A DNA stretch of 64,000 nt from Liquidambar formosana (lineage: Eukaryota; Streptophyta; Magnoliopsida; Saxifragales; Altingiaceae). Under the pieces are notes generated by a model. That model saw only the letters and a list, made by a program, of their open reading frames with translations, had not been told where the DNA came from and ran no database searches. Position numbers and translations under genes: made by a program. Where the stretch lies: the NCBI GenBank assembly GCA_039720395.1, contig CM077826.1:18477053-18541052 (forward strand). The letters are read 5' to 3'. This document shows, one piece after another, positions 38,234 to 51,210 of the stretch. Positions within the stretch are counted from its first letter, which is position 1, and each line of letters opens with the position of its first letter.

Positions 38234-38995
38234 GAGCATCTCCTAAAGAGGTAGCAAATTTGAGGTAGCAAAGTACAATTTGCTACCTTAAGTGGCAATT
38301 TGCTATCTCTTCTAAACTAGAGAGTTTCAAGAGAGGTAGCAACCCTCAATAATATTTTATTATTATTACATATATTTTAATGTTTTGATACTTTAAACAT
38401 ATTTAAATATTATTTTATATATTTTAAGATTGTCAGAACAAAAAACAAATATGATTATTATTAAAATAATATACTTTGGTCGTCTAAAATTTCCAGAGAG
38501 AGATGAAAATGGTCTAACACTTTTAGTCGTCTGAAATGCTATTTTGGTCATTTGAAAGTTCTAGTTTTCAAAGAAAGAAATTTTTGCAATATGAGTACAA
38601 TGCCTTGGGATTTTTGACCAAAAATGCCTTTTGATTCTATTGAATAATTAAATTATCAAATTGCTAGTGACGAGTATTTCCGGCTTCCTTCGATGATGGT
38701 GATGGCAACGAGTTCTTTTGGCGATAGATGGCAGTTTGGTTCTCGGGATTTCTTATTGATGACTATTAGGGATTGATTGTTGCAATCAGATGTGAGATTC
38801 TTAGGTGAGACTTTCAATTTTTTAATCAAGTATAAGATTTGTTACTTTTTCTCTCCTTTTCCAAATTTGAAGAGAGAGAAAGTGGTAGCAAAAAAAAAAA
38901 AAAATTTATTTTACTACCTCTTGCTACCTCTGTTGGAGCTGGTTTTTGGAGGGAGAGGTAACATATCCAACTTTACTGCCTCTGTTTGAGAAGCT
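38234..38995. mobile_element. Non-autonomous TIR element (GAGCATCTCC type)
   Basis: The left end GAGCATCTCCTAAAGAGGTA and the reversed right end TAGCTTCTCAAACAGAGGCA match at about 18 of 25 terminal positions. GGTAGCAA motifs recur at both subterminal regions. No certain target duplication and no transposase. A truncated relative may lie at 221-300. Confidence 0.5.
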
Positions 38996-40018
38996 ATAAG
39001 TTAGCTTACAAATTTGTCTTACATATTTCGGTCAAAATTACAACTCTAAATAAATATATACGAAATATATATTTACAATCCATAGAATTTATCATTATCT
39101 CTAATTTTTCAAATATCAACAAATGGGTATCAAAACTCTTTTATGAACTTTGAATATGATATTTCTCACTTAATAAGGCCGAGATCTCTAATAAGACCAT
39201 AAAATTATCATATCATCTACCATTAAATATATTACCTAGACAGCCTATGTCCATCTTAATCCTATTAATTATGAAAAATCACATAACTTGCGTAATTGAA
39301 TCGTACTTTGCTTACATGACTTCTTGTGACGTGAGGCACTTGGGTCGCTGTGGTGGCTCCCACCATTGTAATATTTTGTGCGTGCAGATTCTGCATAGCG
39401 GCAGGGGCGGAGAATGGAGGTGATGTCAGCCCTGCGGCCTGCCTAACAAAGTGTAGAACTTCCTCAGCAGAAAAGATCCAAGTATCCTCAACCAACGAAC
39501 ACCACCCATGATGGATATAATAAATAAATAAATAAATGTTATTTGCGTCCAGCCCACTTGCCATATGCCCATATCTATCTGCCTTTCTCCGTGAAGTGGA
39601 GTCCAAACCCACGATTGTTCACCCCAGTATGCCAACAAAACTCTCACGTCACCTCGCCACTAAAAACGATTTGGGTTGGGAGATTCAAGAGTTTGATTAA
39701 CACGAGGCTGAAAGCACCCACGAGACAGGGGGGGCCCTGCATACGTGTAAAGCATGGTTTGGTCCACGTGGCATTCCTCCATTGTCCACCTCTTCCTCTG
39801 AAAGGAATGGGTTGGCGGTTTGTCATCAGTCACTCCCAACAAAATAGCACCCGGTGGCTTTTGTTTCGGTCCTATGACCAACCAGATTTATAGTAGAGAC
39901 TGTGATTTCAGTGGCCTTCAATTGCTTTTCTTCTTTCTTCTTTGAAAGAATATGAGATGAAAGGTGTTTAGGAGAAGTCTACATATCAAGAGGTTTGTAT
40001 TGGATTGTATTTGGAAAC

Positions 40019-40056
<38 letters not shown>

Positions 40057-40243
40057 AGTGCAGGGTTAAAATACCCAAAATAAATAGGGATTGATACTGT
40101 TTTGTATTTCAAGATTTGGAGAGAGAGAGAGAGAGAGAGGGCTATATAAATCAATCTGTGAAAGCCAGGAGAGCACGACGATTGCTTGGTGTTTTGTTTT
40201 GCAAGAGAGAAGAGATTGTGTGGGGAATGGGAGTGGGAGGACA
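38996..40243 (+). promoter_or_regulatory. Upstream region of the BAC2-type carrier gene
   Basis: About 1.2 kb before the start codon. It contains GA microsatellites at about 40022-40052 and 40117-40139, the latter probably in the 5' UTR. Overlapping open frames at 39265-39893 lie on both strands, match nothing and are taken as chance. Confidence 0.4.
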
Positions 40244-42520
40244 ATGGACTTCTGGCCAGAGTTCCTTGCAAGCAGTTGGGGTAGAGAATTTGTGGCCGGA
40301 GGATTCGGGGGTGTGGCCGGAATTATCTCCGGTTACCCGCTTGACACCCTCCGAATCCGGCAACAGCACTCCAACACCGGTTCTGCCTTTGGCATCCTTC
40401 GCAGAATCGTAGCCGCTGAGGGACCTTCTGCCCTTTACAGGGGCATGGGTGCACCCCTGGCCTCCGTCACTTTCCAGGTAAATATTTCTTTGTTCATATG
40501 TTAATCGTCTAAAATTAAGACACTTCTCCAAAACTGCTATGACAGTGTCGGATACGTACCAAATATAAGACACTCTTTTCTTTTTTTCTTTTTTTTTTGG
40601 TTATGTTGTTAAGACACTCTTTTCGATATACTTTGCATACAACACTTCCTCTTTGCCTTTTTTTGGGTTTTATCTCTTCTGTGTATCACTCAAACCACAA
40701 TCCTAAATTACTCACACTTCCTCTTTGCTTTTAGTTAATGATGTACCGTACCTTTCATTCTTTTAAGTTCTTTTCGTATGGAGAACAAGTTCTGTATCAT
40801 CTTTCATGCCTAAGCTCTATGAGAATAGCTAATCAGTCGCAAGCCATTTAGGGGAATTAATTAGAACCTGATCTGATGCAGAGTTGGCCAATTGAGTGTT
40901 CCTAACCTTGCACAGCTGCGAAGTACTTCTTTGATCCCAGGAATCTCGTTTTCGCTCTGTATCTTTTCATAATGTTGCAGTAATATTATCCTTTTTCACA
41001 ATTCGAGTTTCACTCTCCTGCCTTGACACAAAGACTTGCGAGTGATCTTGAATTTGAATTGCAGTAGCTAGTAGGTTATTTTCACTAAAAAAAGGAGGCG
41101 CCAACCCCTTTTAGTGTAAGATGTATGAATAAAATGTTCTGCTAGATTGCCTGACATACTAAACAAATCTTTGTAGACTCTCAACTTGGGATGAAAATAT
41201 GACATTTTTGATATCTCCGTCCATGCCCACCAGATGAAAAGCTTTCCAACAATGTTTTAACCAAAGTTAAATGAATTTGATTTCGTAATTAAGGTCCATG
41301 TCTCTATATTGGAGGGTTATAAAAACTTCTCTTAAGTCAATAGATGAACTTATCATTACCCTTAGAAGATGCCCAATTTCCCTCAAGATGCCCTGCCTTT
41401 AGAGTCAGACTGGTGCATGAGTATTGTACCGGTGCAAAAGAGAATTATACAGGAAAACTTGCTGCCTTCAAAGATCTAGTTTGCAGTAAAACACAACACA
41501 CCCACACACAGAGGTATCCACACATGAGAACTTATTTAGAGTGGAGTGCCTTCAAGGGCAAAAGATGCTGTCAAACCTACAATTCTACAACTGCATTGCA
41601 AACACAGAGTCACTACTAGAATTATCAGCCCAGGAATAGAAAGTGTAAACCCACAATAAAATAAAATAAAAGATAGAAACTGTTACATTAACTGCATTGA
41701 AATTTATTTGTCCTTGTACACATATACAATTGTAATTCTCAATGCTACAATTTCCGTTTTAACATAGTGTTTCAAATATTCTTTCCAGCCATCCTGACTT
41801 TTCTGTTTGTCACCACAGAATGCCATGGCTTTCCAGATCTACGCTGTCCTCTCCCGAGCATTTGACTCATCGGTAGGCACCAAAGACCCTCCTTCATACA
41901 AAGGTGTTGCTCTAGGGGGAGTGGGAACTGGGGCCTTACAGAGCCTCATGCTCACTCCTGTTGAACTAGTAAAAATTCGCCTCCAACTACAGGTGAGAAA
42001 CTATGCAAAACCCCACCAGGAAGATGGTCACAAAGGCCCACTAAGCATAGCGAAAAGCATATTTAAAACACAAGGTTTAAGGGGAATGTACCAAGGTTTT
42101 ACAATCACTATGCTCAGAGATGCACCATCTCATGGCGTCTACTTCTGGACATATGAGTATGTGAGAGAGCAACTTCATCCTGGGTGCCGAAAGAGTGGCC
42201 AAGAAAGATTAAGAACTATGCTGGTTGCAGGAGGGCTTGCAGGAGTTGCCAGTTGGGTCTGCTGTTATCCTTTAGATGTGATAAAAACCAGGCTCCAGGC
42301 TCAATTACCATCTTCTCCACTTAAATACAGTGGTATTGTTGATTGCTTCCGCAAGAGCGTACAAGTGGATGGATATAGCGTGCTGTGGCGAGGATTAGGA
42401 ACTGCTGTTGCTAGAGCTTTTGTCGTAAATGGGGCTATTTTCTCTGCTTATGAAATAGCTCTGAGGTGCTTATTTAACAACAATGATCATGAAAGCATTC
42501 AAACAGAGAACATAATCTAA
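40244..42520 (+). CDS. BAC2: Mitochondrial carrier, basic amino acid carrier BAC2 type
   Basis: Two exons, 40244-40477 and 41819-42520, 311 aa. Three carrier repeats are visible with signature motifs YPLDTLRIRQQ, TPVELVKIRLQLQ and YPLDVIKTRLQ, the P-x-D/E-x-x-K/R pattern of the six-helix inner-membrane transporters. The N-terminus (MDFWPEFLASSWGREFVAGG) and overall sequence fit the plant BAC2 subgroup, which exchanges arginine and related basic amino acids across the mitochondrial inner membrane. The assignment to BAC2 rather than another carrier rests on memory of Arabidopsis BAC2. The single intron falls after repeat 1 helix 2 (VTFQ/NAMAF). The start is the first in-frame ATG after an in-frame noncoding leader, and the reading frame aligns from it. 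A broken tandem copy follows. Confidence 0.88.
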
Positions 42521-43062
42521 GAGATCGGCCTTCACCCACTGCATAGAAAAGCAAAAGCCATAGGAACGCTCTTGATGAATGGCAAGTTATAAGCCATAGC
42601 AACTCTGCTTGATGCATCTCTTCAGAGATTTAAATATTCAACTGCGGAGAACACAATCTAGAAGGAACTGATGAATTACTAGCTCAAGTGGGATACCTTG
42701 GCACCAATTGAAGTAATTCTGATGTGCTAATGAAAATGTAGTAGCCAAGAAACAAGTTGAATGAATTGACTACTTGGTATCCCACCTAAAGATACTCTGT
42801 GGTGTCTATGTTCCAGCAATTGCCATGTGAACAATTTATTGTGCACCTATGTATATGTATGGGTGCAACTCTGCTTTATGTCTATTCAGAAATATAGTCT
42901 GCATAATTTCATCAAAATGATTTACCAACTTATTTTGATTCTTTTCTATATTTCAACTCTACTTGTTCCTTTAGAAATTTTACTTGAAAGAGGGGATGTA
43001 TCTAAAGTGGCTTTTAGAGAGAGAGTTGTGTTGTGTTGTGTTGAAAATGGGAATCGGATGAA

Positions 43063-44958
43063 AATGGATTTCTGGCCACAGCTTCTTCCAAGCAGTTGGC
43101 AGGGTAGAGAATTTCGGGGAAGTCAGGGGTAGGGCTGGAGTCATCTCCATTTACCCGCTTGACGGTCTCTGGATCCAGCAACAGCACTTAAATCCTGCCT
43201 CTGCCTGTGGCATCCTTCTCTGCATCAGAGCCACCAAGGGACCTTCTGCCAGAGCAATGGGTGCACCCTAGCCTCTGCCACTTTCCAGGTGAATATTCCG
43301 TTGTTCATTCGCTAATCTGATATATCTTCCATTCCTTTAACCTCTTTTCATATTACGCACCATTCTGTATAATCTTTCATGCCTAAACTCTATGGGAATA
43401 GCAAATCGTTTGCTACACATTTATGGGACTCCATCAGAACCTGATCAAGAGTTGGCCAATGAAGTGTTGGTAACCTCGCTCGACGACTGCAAACTTCTTT
43501 GTCCCTTGGAATTTTGAATTGTCTTCATCTTTGCATGATGTTGCAATAAAATTATCCTCAACTTTCCAGCTCCTCTCCAGCCTATACACAAAAACTTATC
43601 TGTGACCTAGAGTTTGAATTATAGCATGTTCTTCCACCCAAAAAGGGGTTCCGCCCTCTTTTAGCGTAAAGTGTGTGGATGAAATTTGCAAGAATTGCGT
43701 AACATAGTAAACAAACCTCGGTAGATTCTCAGAAAGGAAAACAAGAAGAGCCTTCTAACAAAGTTTTAGGCCAGCTTAAAATGATTCCATACTCCCAAGT
43801 CTGAATCTCCATATTGCAGGGAATGAATACTTCGTGAAGTTAGGAGATGAGCTTACCATTGCCCTTGTGGCTCAATGTTGCTCTTACAGCTCAACTAGAA
43901 GAGGTCCAATTTCCCTGTGAGATGCCCTTCCTTAATGATTAAATGGGTGCATGAGTATCGTACCAATGCTAAAAAGAATAATATAGGAAAACTTGTTGCC
44001 CAGCAAACACACAACACACTTACACGCGCAATACTATCAACGTTGAGAAGCCCGGAGAACTTGTTCGGAGCGGTCTAACTTTAAGAGCAAAATGCTGAAA
44101 AACCAACTGTTTACTTACCAAAAAGAAGAACCAACTGTTTGACAATTGCAACACAGACACAATTATATTACTTGATTACCAGTCCTGAAAAAGAAAGTGT
44201 AACCTGACAAACAAAAACCCTTAATACATTTGCAATTGTAGTTCTCACTGTAACAAACTTTTGGTCTTGCATAATGTTCAAAAATTCTTTCCAGCCAGGC
44301 TGACTTTTCTGTTTTGCATTGCAGAATGCCATGGTTTTCCAGATCTGTGCTGTCCTCTAATGAACATTTGACTCATCAGTTACCACCAGACCCTCCTTCA
44401 TATGAAGTTGTCGCTTTAGGAGGTGTGGAAACTAGAGCACTACAGAGCCTAACGCTCTCTCCCATTGAACTACTAAAAAATCACCTCCAATTACAGAAGA
44501 GAAACTATGCAGAATCCCACCAGGGAAATGTACCAAGGTTCAACCATCACTGTGCTCAAAATCATCGCGTGTACTGGACATATGAGTATATGAGAGAGCA
44601 GCTTCACCCAGGGTGCCGAGAGAGTGACCAAGAAAGCTTAAGAAATAAGAACTATGCTGATTGCAGGAAGGCATGCAGGAGTTGCCTGTTGGTTCTGCTT
44701 CTATCCTTTAGATGTGGTAAACACCAGACTCTAGGCTCATTTACCATCTTCTCCACTGAAATACAGTGGTATTGTTGATCGCTTCCGCAGAAGTGTAGAA
44801 GTGGACGGATTAAGTGTGCTGTGGCAAGGATTAGGAATTGCTGTTGCTAGAGCTTTTGTGGTAAATGGGGCTATTTTCTCTGCTTATGAGAGTCGCGCTG
44901 GGGTGTTTATTTTGACTACAATGATCATAAAAGCATTCAAACACAGGAATGTAATCTA
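43063..44958 (+). pseudogene. Tandem pseudogene of the BAC2-type carrier
   Basis: Exon 1-like 43063-43288 and exon 2-like 44324-44958 follow the functional gene in order. Even the intron and 3' flank (45000-45300 versus 42590-42900) are similar, showing a DNA-level tandem duplication rather than retrocopying. Exon 1 has small deletions that break the frame soon after FRGSQG. Exon 2 has a TAA in CTGTCCTCTAATGAA where the parent has CTCCCGAGC, and lacks about 60 bp around the repeat-2 end. It cannot make a full carrier. Confidence 0.88.
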
Positions 44959-45525
44959 AAAACTCGGTCTTCGCCCCGTTGATAGAATATAAAAAGACCA
45001 ATGAATGGCTAATAATGAGCCATTGCAACTCTGCTTAATGAATCTCTTCCGAGATTTTAATACTCGACTGAGTAGAACACCATCTAGAAGGAACTGATGA
45101 ATCACTACCTTCAGTGGGATATATGGGCACTGATTAAGGTAACTTCGATGTGCTTTCTAAAATGTAGTAGCCAAGGAACAAGTTGAATGAATTGGCTAGT
45201 TGGAAGCCCACTAAAAGACACTGAAGTGTTTTTGTTTCAGTAATAACCATGTAAAAATCAAATGAATGAACTGTTACGCACCTATATCTATATCTATATT
45301 CATGAATATTAGTCTGCACAATTTCAGCCAAATGATTCACCAATTTATTCTGATTTTTCTCTATATTTTAACAAAACTCGATACAACAGATTACTTAGAC
45401 CAGATTCATGGCATATTGAATACAACAACAGAGGACAGACCAAGTATACCCTCTATACTACGCTAGAGAAACAGACCCACATATTCAACAACAGACAACA
45501 CAGTTACATTTCATGAATTTTTGAA

Positions 45526-46443
45526 TCAGTAGATACCTCCAGTTTCAAACTGTTCGACCCTGTCCTCACCGAGATTAAGACCCGCCATCGCATCAGCCAA
45601 CCCAGTGCAACTCTCCGCCAACGCTAGCGGGTCATTATACTGCCTAACAGCCTGCACAATTGCTCGAACTCTCTTGTAAGGATCCGCACAATCGAAAACT
45701 TCCGATCCGACGAACACTCCGTCGCACCCTAATTGCATCATGAGCGCCGCATCTGCAGGAGTTGCAATGCCTCCCGCCGCGAAATGGACGACGGGAAGCC
45801 TACCCATTTGCTTGGTTTGGGCGACGAGGTCATAAGGCGCCGCTATCTTTTTCGAAAATGCGAAAACTTCGTCTTCATCCATGTTGTTCAAAATTCTTAT
45901 GTCTCCCATCACTGACCTCACATTCCGAACCGTCTCGACAACGTTGCCGGACCTCAATAAATCCCCCTGCGTCCGAATCATCGCCGCGCCTTCTCTCACT
46001 CTCCGCAACGCCTCTCCGAGATCGCGGCACCCACAAACGAACGGTGCTCGGAAATTATGTTTGTTGATATAATTATCTTCATCGGCCACGGCGAGAACTT
46101 CGCTCTCGTCGATGTAATCGACGCCGACGGCTTCGAGGATTTGGGCTTCGACAAAATGCCCAACTCGGGCTCTCGCCATCACGGGAATTGAAACCACCCG
46201 CTTGATTTCCTTGATGAGGGACGGATCGGGCATGCGAGAAATGCCTCGGTGAAGTGGCTCTGACACGATGATAGAACATGCTCCAGCTGATTCGGCGAGC
46301 TTGGCTTGTTCGACACTAGTGACTTCGAGAATTGCTCCGTCTCTGAGCATTTGGGCTAGTCCGACCTTGATGGAGAATGGGTTCTTCTTTGTGTCGGTAA
46401 TGGCGCTGCCGTTGTAGACTGTGACTGCACCGTCGTCAGCCAT
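45526..46443 (-). CDS. PDX1.2: PDX1.2-type noncatalytic pyridoxal phosphate synthase homologue
   Basis: Intronless, 305 aa, the full length of the PDX1/SNZ family. The body has [34 protein letters not shown] and [20 protein letters not shown], which define the fold. The lysine that binds the sugar phosphate in active PDX1 (MAKARIGHF) is arginine here ([10 protein letters not shown]91). The second catalytic lysine (GAAMIRTKG) is glutamine ([10 protein letters not shown]159). The phosphate loop after ESAGACS is rewritten ([13 protein letters not shown]). These are the marks of Arabidopsis PDX1.2, a pseudoenzyme that joins active PDX1 subunits in the cytosolic dodecamer and supports vitamin B6 synthesis under heat. 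The start [17 protein letters not shown] also resembles that protein. Heat-shock elements lie upstream. Confidence 0.92.
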   Translation of the reverse strand: MADDGAVTVYNGSAITDTKKNPFSIKVGLAQMLRDGAILEVTSVEQAKLAESAGACSIIVSEPLHRGISRMPDPSLIKEIKRVVSIPVMARARVGHFVEAQILEAVGVDYIDESEVLAVADEDNYINKHNFRAPFVCGCRDLGEALRRVREGAAMIRTQGDLLRSGNVVETVRNVRSVMGDIRILNNMDEDEVFAFSKKIAAPYDLVAQTKQMGRLPVVHFAAGGIATPADAALMMQLGCDGVFVGSEVFDCADPYKRVRAIVQAVRQYNDPLALAESCTGLADAMAGLNLGEDRVEQFETGGIY

Positions 46444-46536
46444 TGCCGATTGTTTGAGAAAATGTCTGAATGAAGCAACAAGCGATAGGGGAACAAGGAG
46501 ATATCCAACGTAGTATGAGAAGGGTCGCTTTGTAAG

Positions 46537-46545
46537 AATATAAAT
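46537..46545 (-). promoter_or_regulatory. Putative TATA box of the PDX1.2-type gene
   Basis: The minus strand reads TTTATATTC about 95 bp before the start codon, a suitable distance with a short leader. No transcript start is visible in sequence. Confidence 0.4.
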
Positions 46546-46625
46546 TGGGAAGGAGGATATATGAAGACGAGGAAGAAAGGGGAAGGACTCAAAGGCGGTG
46601 CTTGGAATGGTGCCGTTTGGCTGAG

Positions 46626-46638
46626 TTCCAGAAGCTTC
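46626..46638 (-). promoter_or_regulatory. Perfect three-unit heat-shock element
   Basis: TTCCAGAAGCTTC is TTC-nn-GAA-nn-TTC, a perfect heat-shock-factor site, 183 bp upstream of the start codon. A second cluster, GAAACTTCTGTTC at 46685 followed by TTCCAAGAA, lies about 50 bp farther out. Confidence 0.7.
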
Positions 46639-46856
46639 GGTGGGGTTTCAAGGTGAGGTTAGTCGGTGATTATTGAATAATGTAGAAACTTCTGTTCTGT
46701 TCCAAGAATAAGGCTTTTTGCCTATTGGAGACTAGTTCTAACAAAGTGGTCAGAAAATAAGTAAATAAAAATACTGATATATGAGTAAAAAAAAAATACC
46801 GATATATTAGCTTCCACTTTTACCGCCTGATTTTACTTGAGGCAAGATTTGTGAAT

Positions 46857-47590
46857 GGGAGGGTCTATTTGCACACTTTTTTTTCTAATTCACACCCTTA
46901 TATGGGCAAATGTTCGTCATTTCACTGTCTTTTCCTTCCCTTTCCTCTCTTTTTTAACTCATGAAAAGTAAAAGCAGAAAAACATAGAGGAAGAACATCC
47001 ATCATGAACCCCTTTGATAATCTCGGTGAATAAATTATATTCAAAATTGTTGACTACCTTAACGAAAATCTTTTTATTCTCCTTCACCAGCAAATTTTTG
47101 TACCACATCGAATATCAGCACCGCAAAATCCAAAAACCTCTTCGCTTTGAGCTCCTCCTATGAACCCTCAATCGCTACCCTTCTGTCATCGATATCGATC
47201 TTTTGCAGAGGCAAAGGGATTAGAGAGGTTGTGGTTGGTGTGGTGTAAAGGGGTTGAGAAAACCTATTTGGATTATCAAATTTTCTCATTTTTTTTGGGT
47301 TAACATCTATTGGTTGCTGAGAAACTTGAGGAAAATAATAAGAAAGAATCCCTTCCTGCATCCTCCTCTTCTTGCTAAATTTTATTTTTAAATTTTTAAA
47401 AACTGAATACAAGTTTGCCAAAAAATTGAGCTTGCTTGTGAAAAGGGATTGCTGGAGGAGACAAATGAGGAAAGTCTATGGAGAGAAGAAAGACAAGGAG
47501 AATGAGAAAGAGAAGGAAATGGAATGACAAATCTGCCTATAGAAGGGTGTGGATAAGCAAAAAAAGGTGTGGAAATAGTCCGGCCTCCCT
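46857..47590. mobile_element. Mutator-like element E, 9-bp TSD
   Basis: A perfect 9-bp target duplication TTTGTGAAT lies at 46848-46856 and 47591-47599. The terminal inverted repeats start GGGAGGGTCTATTTGCACAC and, reversed, AGGGAGGCCGGACTATTTCC. CACACCCTTATATGGGC and CACACCCTTCTATAGGC are inner partners. Same family as 18007-18355. No transposase is present. The element lies 414 bp upstream of the PDX1.2-type start. Confidence 0.85.
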
Positions 47591-47599
47591 TTTGTGAAT

Positions 47600-50500
47600 T
47601 TGATTTTTATAAATCATCATTTCATGGTTCTTACTGGTTTTGAACTTACTTGATTAATATGGGTGCTTTCTTACCGCAGAGTTCCACTTTTGTGAGTCCA
47701 CACAAGGTCCTCCTGAGTTAGTAGGGCATTGGGCAGAAGACTCTCAGTGGAGGCCCACAAAGCTTGACCTGAAACCTTCATCCATTGTATAAGGTCAGTC
47801 AGGTTCACTGCAGATGTTATTGGCTGTTGCCTGTTTTGGTGAATTGGTAGGCTTTGTGTTTGCATTTAAGCCAAATGAGACTCGAGCTGCTAGACCAACC
47901 TAAAGCAGGCTCTTGGTAGTGGGCCCTAGCTATTAAGATCCACCAAATTAGTGCGGACAATAATGGGAGCCCATTGCTCCCATTACCAACCCCTAACTTG
48001 GAAAATTTGAAAAATAGACAAGTTTGGGTCCACTTCTTTTAATGCTATATGGTTCTCATAAAAATAAATAAATAAAAGAAGGCATACTTTATGCCTTGGT
48101 GATAACTTGTGATGAATAGAGAGCAAACAACATAGATTCAACCCTCCTTTGTCATAGAATAAATTTCTTTTCCAAGCGTTTTACCATTTGATTTGGATGG
48201 CATTATATCTTCCGTTGCATTAGATGAAACTATATTTTTCTTCTCCACTCATCATGGTTTCGTTCCTAGTCACGTTACTTAAATGGGATCTACAATTCTC
48301 TATGTCAATTGAGTGCTGAATTGTGTTCTTGTCATATCCCAATTCTTATGGTTTGCATATTGGTGTCGTAGAAATGGTGATTGAAATATGCCACAAATCC
48401 ACAATGAAGATATTGCCTGGGCCAGTCTTGTCAGAGCCCATTCTCATACACACGTCTCATCGGATGCGTGAACATATGCACCTTTCTCATCACATGATAA
48501 GGAAATTGGAAAAAAGAAGAAGAAAAGAGTTGTATGTGTCTACGTCTGTATCTGTCTCTATGTTTCTTATGATAATGAAATTTTTCTTTAACAAAAAAAA
48601 AATTTTTTTTTTTTCTTTTTATGGGTTAAAAGGAAGATGATTAAACAAGAAAGCCACGAATACATAGTTTGTTGGAAACAAACAGCATGAGCGTCTACAT
48701 CCAATTGATTCCTAATAATAATAGGAGAAAACACCATACAACATAAAATTAGAACCTAAAGTGGTCCTAGCTTTTTCCAGTCTATCAATACATTGATTCA
48801 CCCTGCCATAAACATGGATCACCCATTACTCCATGTAGAATGAAATGTGGATGGTGGGAGTTTGGGCTTGGAGTTACATCTTTGCAAATTGGGTTGGGCC
48901 TAGACTAATCCATAGTTAGTGTGTTAAGTGTTAACTAATTCCTTCACAAGCAAGAGAATTGATAGAAGTGTGGTAAAAGATTGTTTTCAACTCTTACAAC
49001 TTGCATTTTGATATGCATTTGAACTATTTTGGTGTGGCAAAGCTTTATTTTAGCTCATTACAAAGAAAATGGCTCAAATTATCTTTTGATTTGCTCATTT
49101 TTTGGCAATTTCTTTATCTCTTTTCTCCTAAAAACTAAAGCACAATTCCCCATCTTTTTTCAACCTATTTTGTTCAACCAATTTTGTGTGAACTAAACAA
49201 AATAGCTTGAGCTAATTAACCTTTGAGCCAAAGTCAGATTGGAAACTCATGCTATTTTTGGCTCATGAAATAGCCTGTGCGTTGAGTTAAAAAAATAGCT
49301 TGTACTCATGCTTTAGGTTAAAGCCGCATTTTTTCCCTTTCTTCATCTTCTTCTTCATTTTTTTTTTTTAAAGTGTGTATTGATCATTCATTAGGTTGGT
49401 TCCATGACCTGTGTAGGGATATACTTCAATGACATTGTGTGTGGGTCTGAAACTAAACCACGAACACTGGTTGGGGAATGGAGTTAATCCCATCATTTGA
49501 TTTGCAATCACAAGTTAAAATCTAAGTCAGAGGGAGGAGATAGTGGGTTCGACTAAGCCCTTTCCAAAGATCAAGTTAGCAACAATGGACCTAGGGTTCA
49601 AGGAAGAACATGATAATGTGTGTGTGTGGAGAATTAGGGTATTGTCCATACTTCATTCAGCTGCTACATATTCTATTTATATCCATCTGTATGGACTGAC
49701 CTAGGGTTAGGTCAGATCTAACTTGGGTTGACCCAATAACCATCTGACCATGATTAAATGGTTAACCTTGGGTTATGTGTAACCGCCCAACCAGGGTTCA
49801 TTGACCACAATTAGGGAATTGAACCATAGTGGTCAATGAACCCTAGTTGAGAGAGTAGTTATTGGTTTGTTGGTTGAGCTGAATGAGACTTTAGGTCGGG
49901 ACAAAGAGAGTACTAACTCTTATGATCCCGATTTGGTAGTGATGTTGAGTTCGTATTGATCTAAGAAGGATGGAATCATCATTCGCATACTGAAGATTAT
50001 CTCTATATGTAAACCGTGATTCCCATTTCGGATTGTTATTATGATGTTAAAATCGGAATTATTTCCACACACTATGTTAATAACTATCGTTGTAACATGG
50101 GCAAATCAAAATGCTTCAGAGTGCTTCTTTTAGATGCAATTTGATAATAATAGCATCATCTACTTTTTAAATTACCAAAATTGCTTAAGGGTATGATTGG
50201 AGCTCAGAATTGAGCCCAAAATTGAGGCCAAGAGGAATTATAATTAGACCTTCATATTTTGATAGATACTCCACCATTTGTTAGCAGATCATGACGAATA
50301 CAAAAGAGTAGGAGAAGAAGACAAGAAAGATGGCATTTCACCACAGCAAAGGCGGACTAGTGGCTAAAGATAGAAAGGGAAGGGAGAGGTTAGGAGGCTA
50401 AACTCAAAAGTGTGAGAAACAGATTAGGGTTCTATACCTTTGTTTGCATATCTATATTTATATCTAAAATAATGATCAGATGAGTACGTACTAATATAAC

Positions 50501-51167
50501 TTATATCAATAAATGTTAACCTAATAAGAGATATTATTATACAAAACAAATTAGGGTTTTTTATCTTTTGTCTCCAATTTAATTAACCAATGACCAAACT
50601 GGAAACGAGTTTTTTTTTTTTTTTGTAATATTTAACACCGAACCAACTATTTCTCTTTAAAAGATAGAGCGGAAATTAAAAAATGGATTCAGTCCGGTTT
50701 TTCAATCTAGGCGGTTTTCTTACATCCCCATAATTTGTGATGGGGCTAGTTGGAAAAATGAAAAACAAAAAGATCACATTTGATAGACCGACCAGATGTG
50801 ACGTGGCAGCGTTTTAGTGGTGCCCTCCACAGTACGAAATTTGAATGAGAAGCCCTGTGCGCGGATAGATTAGGTAAAAAAAACAAATGCATGGCCCCAC
50901 CACGTGGCATGGTGGGATAGGAGTGACCACAGTTCAAAATATACAAGTCGGACCCACACACGACCCCTCCTCTTCTTCTTCCCCTCTCTCACTCCATAGA
51001 CCCCACACGTGCTCCACCCTTCCCACGCGTGTCACTCCCACTCTTTAAATTTCAAAGTTGCAACTCCCAGCCTCTCTCTCTCTCTTTTCGTTCATGAAAT
51101 CCTCTTTTTAGTTTGATTGGCAAATATAAACCTCAGAACAATCAACATTTTTGCATATTTTAATGCT

Positions 51168-51210
<43 letters not shown>

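Noticed and set aside
39265..39893. Open frames on both strands upstream of the BAC2 gene
   Set aside because: Mutually overlapping, no family match, and in the promoter region of a real gene.
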